Source: Flavobacteriales bacterium
Lineage (GTDB): Bacteria; Bacteroidota; Bacteroidia; Flavobacteriales_F; PHOS-HE28
DNA length: 64,000 nt
Direction of reading: 5' to 3'
Assembly (NCBI GenBank): GCA_016699575.1
Contig: CP064979.1
Location: forward strand, 434,001 to 498,000
Under the pieces are notes generated by a model. It did no database searches, was not told the origin of the DNA, and was given only the letters and a program-made list of their open reading frames with translations. Shown piece after piece: positions 59,362-64,000 of this stretch (its first letter is position 1; each line of letters starts with the position of its first letter). The position numbers and the translations under genes were made by a program.

Positions 59362-60375
59362 ATGGTGAGATCGATCGTTCTATGTGCAGTGCTCGCCGCT
59401 GTGCCTGCCTTCGGCCAAACGTCAAAAGCGGCCGCCAAGGCACGCGAGGCGCTGGATGCGAACAAGCCCTACCGCGCCCTGAAGCTCTGCACCAAGGAAC
59501 TCGGCAAGAAGATCCCCGATGCGGCTTGCTACGCGCTGCGGGCCGAGGCGCGCAACCGGATAAGCGAGCCACGTGAGGCGATCCTTGACGCGCGACAGGG
59601 AATGAGGGTCAAAGGAGAGTCTTCCATTAACGCACAGTTGCAGCTGGGCATCGCGTACCACGCGATCGGCATGCGCGACAGCGCGGACCAGATGTTCCGT
59701 GGTATACTTGATGTCAGCGACGAAGCGAAATACAGGCTCGCTCTCGTTCTCAGGGAAACCGATCGTGAGCAGGCTGCTTTGGACTTGATGAATGAAGTCT
59801 TGGCAGGATCGAAGTCCGCGCGCTACTTCAGGGAACGCGGTGTTATCCACGCCTTGCTCAACGATAGCGCCGCCGCACGCGCCGACCTGGACAAAGCCGT
59901 GGAACTGGAGCCGGAGAACCCCGTGCAATGGAACACACGGGGCTATTATGCGTTCGGCATTTTCGGGGCCCACCAGCGCGCCATTGCCGACTATGACAAG
60001 GCGATCAAGTTGGACAAGAACCACGGATACGCCTTCAATAACCGTGGCTGGAGCCGCTACAAGCTCGGCAACGTGGAAGCAGGGTTACGGGACATCCGCC
60101 TGGCGGGCCGGAAGAACCCCGGCAATGCGATGGTGGACCGGAACCTTGGCGTCATTGCACACGAGCAAGGAAAGACACAATTGGCCTGCACACTTTGGCG
60201 CCAAGCCATCGACAAGGACTTCACCATGCGCTTCGGCACCGAGGTGGAGGAGCTCGTTCGCCAACACTGCGGCAAGACCACCAGCCCAGCACCGCAGGAT
60301 ATGCAGGACCGCAACGCCCCGGCCGCACCCAACACCCCGAACGCACCCAACAAGAAACGCGGCAACGCACCATGA
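59362..60375 (+). CDS. Secreted TPR-repeat protein
   Basis: 337 residues. A signal peptide (VRSIVLCAVLAAVPAFGQ) is followed by tetratricopeptide repeats over about 25-290 (for example ARADLDKAVELEPENPVQ, AIADYDKAIKLDKNHGYAF) and a low-complexity tail rich in Pro, Asn and Ala (about 305-337). It resembles the TPR gene at 40660-41601 in build, though with lower similarity in repeat sequence. The stop overlaps the SDR start (ATGA), so the two are translated together, although one is secreted and the other cytoplasmic. Confidence 0.8.
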   Translation: MVRSIVLCAVLAAVPAFGQTSKAAAKAREALDANKPYRALKLCTKELGKKIPDAACYALRAEARNRISEPREAILDARQGMRVKGESSINAQLQLGIAYHAIGMRDSADQMFRGILDVSDEAKYRLALVLRETDREQAALDLMNEVLAGSKSARYFRERGVIHALLNDSAAARADLDKAVELEPENPVQWNTRGYYAFGIFGAHQRAIADYDKAIKLDKNHGYAFNNRGWSRYKLGNVEAGLRDIRLAGRKNPGNAMVDRNLGVIAHEQGKTQLACTLWRQAIDKDFTMRFGTEVEELVRQHCGKTTSPAPQDMQDRNAPAAPNTPNAPNKKRGNAP

Positions 60376-61259
60376 GCAACGCACTTCCACCCAGCATGAT
60401 GCGGGCCGATGCACTGGCCGGAAAGACCATTGTTGTCACTGGCGGCGGAACCGGATTGGGGCGTAGCATGAGCGAACGCTTCCTCAGCCTGGGCGCCAAC
60501 GTCGTCATTACCAGTCGCAAGCTCGATGTTCTGCAAAAGACCGCCACGGAAATGGAGGCAGCCACAGGTGGCCAGGTGCTGGCCGTGGCCTGCGACGTCC
60601 GAAAGTACCTTGAAGTGGAGCAGCTTGTGACCGCCGCTACGGACCGCTTCGGAACCGTGGATGCCTTGGTCAACAACGCCGCCGGGAACTTCATAAGCCC
60701 CACGGAACGGCTCAGTAGCAAAGCCTTTGAGGTCGTCATCGACATCGTCCTCATAGGCTCGGTGAACTGCACGCTGGCCTTCGGCAAGCATTGGATCGAG
60801 AAGAACGAGCGCGAAAAGGCGGTGCTGAACATCACCACCACCTATGCTTGGACGGGCAGCGGCTACGTAGTGCCCAGCGCATGTGCCAAAGCCGGTGTCC
60901 TGGCCCTCACCCGTTCGCTCGGGGTGGAGTGGGCCAAGTACGGCATCCGCAGCAACGCCATCGCGCCGGGACCATTCCCGACCAAGGGCGCATGGAGCAG
61001 ATTGATGCCCGGTGAGATGATGGAGCGCTTTGATCTCAGCAAACGCGTGCCGTTGAAACGCATGGGCGAGCACCATGAACTTGCCGACCTGGCCGCATAC
61101 TTGGTTTCCCCCTTCAGTGGTTACGTGAACGGAGAGGTGGTGACCATTGATGGTGGTGAATGGCTTTATGGCGCCGGGCAGTTCAGCGGCCTTGAAGCCG
61201 TGGAACCGGGCATGTGGGACGCCATTGAGCAGATGGTGCGGGGCGTGCGTGGCAGTTAA
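60372..61259 (+). CDS. SDR-family oxidoreductase, 2,4-dienoyl-CoA reductase-like
   Basis: 295 residues. The NAD(P) motif is TGGGTGLG (23-30); NNAAGNF is at 101-107. The catalytic pair has the spacing of mitochondrial 2,4-dienoyl-CoA reductase: Tyr158 in TTTYAWTGSGY and Lys173 in PSACAKAG, 15 residues apart, where ordinary SDRs have YxxxK. The APGPFPTKGAWSRL stretch also recalls that enzyme. It would reduce 2,4-dienoyl-CoA in the breakdown of unsaturated fatty acids, fitting the beta-oxidation genes at 5-22 kb. The ATG at 60372 overlaps the upstream stop. Confidence 0.85.
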   Translation: MSNALPPSMMRADALAGKTIVVTGGGTGLGRSMSERFLSLGANVVITSRKLDVLQKTATEMEAATGGQVLAVACDVRKYLEVEQLVTAATDRFGTVDALVNNAAGNFISPTERLSSKAFEVVIDIVLIGSVNCTLAFGKHWIEKNEREKAVLNITTTYAWTGSGYVVPSACAKAGVLALTRSLGVEWAKYGIRSNAIAPGPFPTKGAWSRLMPGEMMERFDLSKRVPLKRMGEHHELADLAAYLVSPFSGYVNGEVVTIDGGEWLYGAGQFSGLEAVEPGMWDAIEQMVRGVRGS

Positions 61260-61285
61260 CACGCGCACTACAACCTGTGCTGTAC

Positions 61286-61293
61286 TACTTTGG
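61286..61293 (+). promoter_or_regulatory. -7 box for the STAS-like gene
   Basis: TACTTTGG, near the TAnnTTTG consensus, ends 4 bases before the ATG at 61298. Confidence 0.3.
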
Positions 61294-61297
61294 CAGC

Positions 61298-61693
61298 ATG
61301 ACCACAGCGTTGGAGACTGAGTTCGTCACAGTGACCGTGGACGATTCGGCGAGGCTGGTCCACTTGAAGTGGAAGGGCTTTGCCCCAACACCGGAATTCA
61401 GGCGCACCCTCGACGAAGCGTTGCACACGGTCGTTGAACACAAAGTGCTGTATTGGTTAGCAGACCTTAGGGGGATGAGCGCCATCCTTCGAAGGGACGA
61501 GCAATGGTCAGCCACGGATTGGTTCCCCAGAGCGGCATCTTCCGGATTGAAGAAAATGGCCATCGTCACCAGCACCGACCTGTTCAACCAAATGAGCGTG
61601 GAACGCATCATGGACGACGCGGCGGGGGTCATCACCTTCCAAACCGCCTACTTCGACGATGTTGACGTGGCGCGCACCTGGTTGCTGGGCTGA
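61298..61693 (+). CDS. SpoIIAA/STAS-like small protein
   Basis: 131 residues. Alternating beta and alpha segments (ARLVHLKWKG, LYWLADLRGMSAI, KKMAIVTSTD, RTWLLG) resemble the SpoIIAA-like fold of DUF-type STAS proteins, with no phosphorylatable Ser motif that I can identify. There is no signal peptide. The ATG at 61298 was chosen because upstream in-frame sequence belongs to the promoter box. The function is unknown. Confidence 0.5.
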   Translation: MTTALETEFVTVTVDDSARLVHLKWKGFAPTPEFRRTLDEALHTVVEHKVLYWLADLRGMSAILRRDEQWSATDWFPRAASSGLKKMAIVTSTDLFNQMSVERIMDDAAGVITFQTAYFDDVDVARTWLLG

Positions 61694-61702
61694 CCGGCAC
61701 GA

Positions 61703-61733
61703 TTGCTGCTGAACGATCAACCCCGTACTTTGC
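61703..61733 (+). promoter_or_regulatory. Promoter of the Cys-rich secreted protein gene
   Basis: TTG (61703-61705), 20 bases, TACTTTGC (61726-61733) form a Bacteroidota-type promoter 20 bases before the ATG at 61754. Confidence 0.5.
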
Positions 61734-61753
61734 GCACCTAACGAAGCAACACC

Positions 61754-62227
61754 ATGAAGAGCTTGAAACTCACCTTCTGTGCCGTGGCACTTTTCGGCGC
61801 TACCGCGCTGTTTGCGCAAACCTCCGATGCCACCGCGCGGGCCAAAGCGCGGACCTCGCAATTGACGGCCGAACTCGGTCTGAATGCCGAACAGGCTGCT
61901 AAGCTGCAAGACCTTCTTGTGGGGGTGGAGACCGAAGTGGCACCGGAAAGGGCCAAGTGCGCCGAACTGCAGGCTAGCATCAACATGAAGACGCAAGAAG
62001 CCTTTGGCAACCTCAAGGGCGTCTTGACCCCGGAGCAGATGTCGAAGTTGAAATCGATGCCCGCCGCTTCCTGCGAAGGCCATGGCTGCTCGCACGGCGA
62101 GAAAGCCGCGGCAGGCTGTGCCAAGGACGGCGCCAAGGCCGGGTGCTGCGCTGGCAAAGCCGGAGCCACTGGCAGTGCCTCACCTGCCACCGGCAACGAA
62201 CCCATCAAGACCACGATCTCGCGATGA
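61754..62227 (+). CDS. Secreted Spy/CpxP-like protein with Cys-rich tail
   Basis: 157 residues. A signal peptide (about 1-22, ATALFAQ) is followed by a helical domain (about 25-112) with LTAELGLNAEQAAKLQ and LTPEQMSKLKSM, the LTxxQ pattern of Spy/CpxP-type periplasmic chaperones. The tail (about 117-157) has five Cys and two His in a Gly/Ala/Lys-rich stretch (CEGHGCSHGE, GCAKDGAKAGCC). Such a tail could bind metal such as copper or zinc; this is inference. A strong terminator follows at 62245. Confidence 0.7.
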   Translation: MKSLKLTFCAVALFGATALFAQTSDATARAKARTSQLTAELGLNAEQAAKLQDLLVGVETEVAPERAKCAELQASINMKTQEAFGNLKGVLTPEQMSKLKSMPAASCEGHGCSHGEKAAAGCAKDGAKAGCCAGKAGATGSASPATGNEPIKTTISR

Positions 62228-62244
62228 ACTTCCTGCACTGAATG

Positions 62245-62273
62245 AAAAAGCCCCGGCATGACCGGGGCTTTTT
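62245..62273. terminator. Bidirectional intrinsic terminator
   Basis: AAAAAGCCCCGG (62245-62256), 5-base loop, CCGGGGCTTTTT (62262-62273) is a perfect 12-bp stem with T-tracts on both strands, between two convergent genes. Confidence 0.9.
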
Positions 62274-62296
62274 CGTTGGTGCTATCAGCGCCGTCA

Positions 62297-63142
62297 TCAC
62301 TCGACAACTACCACCAAGTACTTGCTCATGCTCCAGAAGGCTTCGGGGTCATGGATCCTCAGGTCCGTGGTCCCTTCGAACGCATAGCTGCCGACCGGGT
62401 GGCTGGTGACGAGCTTGGGTTTCTTGCCGCTCACGGGAATGGCCGTGGTGGTGCTCGCATCCACCTGCCTGAACCAGTCCTTGTTCAGCGCTGCCGAGTT
62501 CAACTTATCGCTTCGACCTATGCCGATGAACCCACCCTCTTTGGTGAGGACCCCGTTCTCCCGTAGTTCCTTGCTGGTACCTACGCAGTACCAAGCTGAA
62601 TTGAGCTTCACTTCCTGGTCAGTGGCCAGTTGATCCTTGTCGCGGTACATCTCGATGAGCGTGGCCAACGAGCTGTTGGCGCTGCTCAGTTCGTCCTTCA
62701 GCGTGGTGATCTCCCCGTCTTTGGCGGCCATGGATTTCTCCAGTTCATCCACCGTGCGTTGTAGTTCGCCCAGCTCCTTTTTGTTGCCCTTCGTCTCGCG
62801 CCGCATGCGGGCGATGAGCGCACGGTTCTCGTTCAACAGGGAATCAATGGCGCGGATCTCGGCCAGCATCCACTCTTCTGTGTTCCCCGAAAAACCACCG
62901 TCGGAACCAGGCGGCGCCGCTAGCAGGCCTTCCTTTTCGCGGATCATGCGCAGGTTATCGCCGATGCGGTTGAACGATCCGAACAGGTCATTGATGGTGG
63001 AGTCCTTCCCGGCCGAAGATTCCACCGTGGCCTGGTGCTCCGTTTCGAGTTGCTTGTAGGGTTCGCTCTGGCGCGGGTCGGGGTCTTCACAAGCCGCGAA
63101 AGCCCCGGCGACCAGGACGGGGAATGCAAAACGGATCTTCAT
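62297..63142 (-). CDS. Coiled-coil lipoprotein
   Basis: 281 residues. The signal peptide ends at the lipobox GAFAAC (Cys18). A coiled-coil (about 110-185: RMRRETKGNKKELGELQRTV, KDGEITTLKDELSSANSSL) lies before a compact C-terminal domain with SAWYCVGTSKELRENGVL and FIGIGRSDKLN, a pattern seen in lipoproteins of other Bacteroidota. The ATG at 63142 was chosen because the signal peptide begins there. It is likely an envelope protein; the function is unknown. Confidence 0.72.
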   Translation of the reverse strand: MKIRFAFPVLVAGAFAACEDPDPRQSEPYKQLETEHQATVESSAGKDSTINDLFGSFNRIGDNLRMIREKEGLLAAPPGSDGGFSGNTEEWMLAEIRAIDSLLNENRALIARMRRETKGNKKELGELQRTVDELEKSMAAKDGEITTLKDELSSANSSLATLIEMYRDKDQLATDQEVKLNSAWYCVGTSKELRENGVLTKEGGFIGIGRSDKLNSAALNKDWFRQVDASTTTAIPVSGKKPKLVTSHPVGSYAFEGTTDLRIHDPEAFWSMSKYLVVVVE

Positions 63143-63375
63143 GCTGCAAGTATTGCGAGGTTCAACGCAGTACCGGCACTGATCAGCGTTGGCTGCCCGA
63201 AGGAATACGACGGAGAGCCTCCGGAAGTCCATGACCATCGCCGGCGCATCGCCGACCAGCGTAGCCTTCAACCCGTCCTTTGCGTAAACACTCCGTTAGT
63301 TGTTGACCTCCGCGAGTGTCCAAGAACCATCGATCCCCCGTTCCAGGCTTTCCAAGCACGATAGATTCGCGCTTG

Positions 63376-64000
63376 ATGGTGGCTCGTGTTCTTCTCTGCG
63401 GCTTCGTGCTATGCGGCTGCCTGCCAATGGCTGCTCAACGCGACGAAAGCCTCACCAAGGAATTCGCGGACCTGAGCGCCAAGGAGCGCAGCAAACTGGC
63501 CAAACAGGAAGAAGCGGCGGCGACCAACGATGCTGTTTACCAGGACTTGATGGCACGGGCGGAGAAGGATTTTGCGGCCGGGCGATACGACAATGCCCGA
63601 ACGCTCTTCCGGGAGGCTCGCGAACGACGCCCATTGAACGTCTATCCCAAAGTGAAGCTGGAGGATCTGGAAGCTCTGGTGACCAAGCGGGCAGCTGAAG
63701 AAGCCGCCAAAGCAGAACCCAACGTTGACCATATGCCCGAGCCGATCATTCCGGATACGGCAAAGGCACCTATCGTGTTCCAGGCCGCCGCGCACAGCCC
63801 CGACCCACTACCACCCACCCGGCCCAAAGCAGAGCCGAAACCCGCAGCCCTGCGTACCGAGCAACGCGCAGCACCTCCTGAAGATCCGAGTGCGCCAGTG
63901 CAGGAGGGTGAACGCGAATACGTGGAGGGCAACGCCAAAGTCCTTGAGATCGTGGTGAGAGAAGGCAAGCGCACCGTGGTGTACAAGAAAGTGAAACACC
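63376..64000 (+). CDS. Secreted protein with short helical repeats, 3' partial
   Basis: The frame is open from the ATG at 63376 to the right edge, 208 complete codons. A signal peptide with two Cys residues (VLLCGFVLCGCLPMAAQ) is followed by a helical region like a TPR hairpin (EKDFAAGRYDNARTLFREA), a long Pro/Ala/Glu linker (about 115-175) and the beginning of a domain with REYVEGNAKVLEIVVREGKR. The rest lies outside. It is probably a periplasmic or outer-membrane protein; no function can be assigned. Confidence 0.65.
   Translation, partial: MVARVLLCGFVLCGCLPMAAQRDESLTKEFADLSAKERSKLAKQEEAAATNDAVYQDLMARAEKDFAAGRYDNARTLFREARERRPLNVYPKVKLEDLEALVTKRAAEEAAKAEPNVDHMPEPIIPDTAKAPIVFQAAAHSPDPLPPTRPKAEPKPAALRTEQRAAPPEDPSAPVQEGEREYVEGNAKVLEIVVREGKRTVVYKKVKH

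Noticed and set aside
1..64000. tRNA or rRNA genes
   Set aside because: No T-loop GTTCGAATC-like words in a cloverleaf context and no rRNA signature sequences were found on either strand by reading; a tRNAscan run would settle it.

Overview
The window looks like part of the chromosome of a high-GC member of the Bacteroidota, probably a Flavobacteriales-type lineage known mainly from environmental genomes. The evidence is three large or secreted proteins with type IX secretion (T9SS) C-terminal sorting domains, a short 287-residue RpoD, a GAPDH with a long N-terminal extension, RibBA, divergent tamB/tsaD, many small lipoproteins, -7 boxes close to TAnnTTTG, and almost no Shine-Dalgarno sequences. 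I saw no rRNA, tRNA, CRISPR array or complete transposon.

Layout. 1-3413: the end of a probable aryl-polyene/flexirubin-like lipid or pigment cluster, with an exporter-acyltransferase-methyltransferase fusion followed by a FAD oxidoreductase. 3417-22081: a fatty acid beta-oxidation locus (MarR regulator, bifunctional 3-hydroxyacyl-CoA dehydrogenase/enoyl-CoA hydratase, thiolase, acyl-CoA dehydrogenase) broken into three pieces by two accessory blocks. Block A (about 7.37-12.26 kb) holds an AT-richer EF-G-domain-IV-like gene, a zinc-ribbon gene joined to a PD-(D/E)XK nuclease gene, a KilA-N gene, a duplicated 5' piece of the thiolase gene, and an AbiE toxin-antitoxin pair whose toxin stop codon overlaps the intact thiolase start codon. 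Block B (about 13.44-20.16 kb) holds two lipoproteins, a Bro-N gene overlapping a beta-propeller lipoprotein gene, and a cation/proton antiporter between two 2H-phosphoesterase paralogues, one of which has lost a catalytic His. Three copies of one intergenic repeat sit in or at the edge of these blocks. Two near-identical palindromes, before marR and before the acyl-CoA dehydrogenase gene, suggest the broken pieces still share one regulator.

22.1-64 kb is mostly chromosomal core: queA, bestrophin, ribBA, tamB, tsaD, rlmI-like, gap, rpoD, htrA, dapF, mltG, a phosphohexomutase, nudix, smr and a dienoyl-CoA reductase-like SDR. Between them are cell-surface genes: a 2269-residue PKD/Ig adhesin with a T9SS type B tail, a 1399-residue FG-GAP protein and a 298-residue protein with type A tails, OmpA-, TonB- and TPR-type envelope proteins, and a small protein made of exact 25-residue repeats. 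A gene at 63376 runs off the right edge.

How the genes work together: MarR, the hydroxyacyl-CoA dehydrogenase/hydratase, thiolase, acyl-CoA dehydrogenase and (at a distance) the dienoyl-CoA reductase form a complete beta-oxidation set. TamB, OmpA, TonB-type proteins and T9SS cargo serve the outer membrane and surface. The best candidates for something undescribed are the zinc-ribbon/nuclease pair and the way the AbiE module is built into the thiolase gene start.
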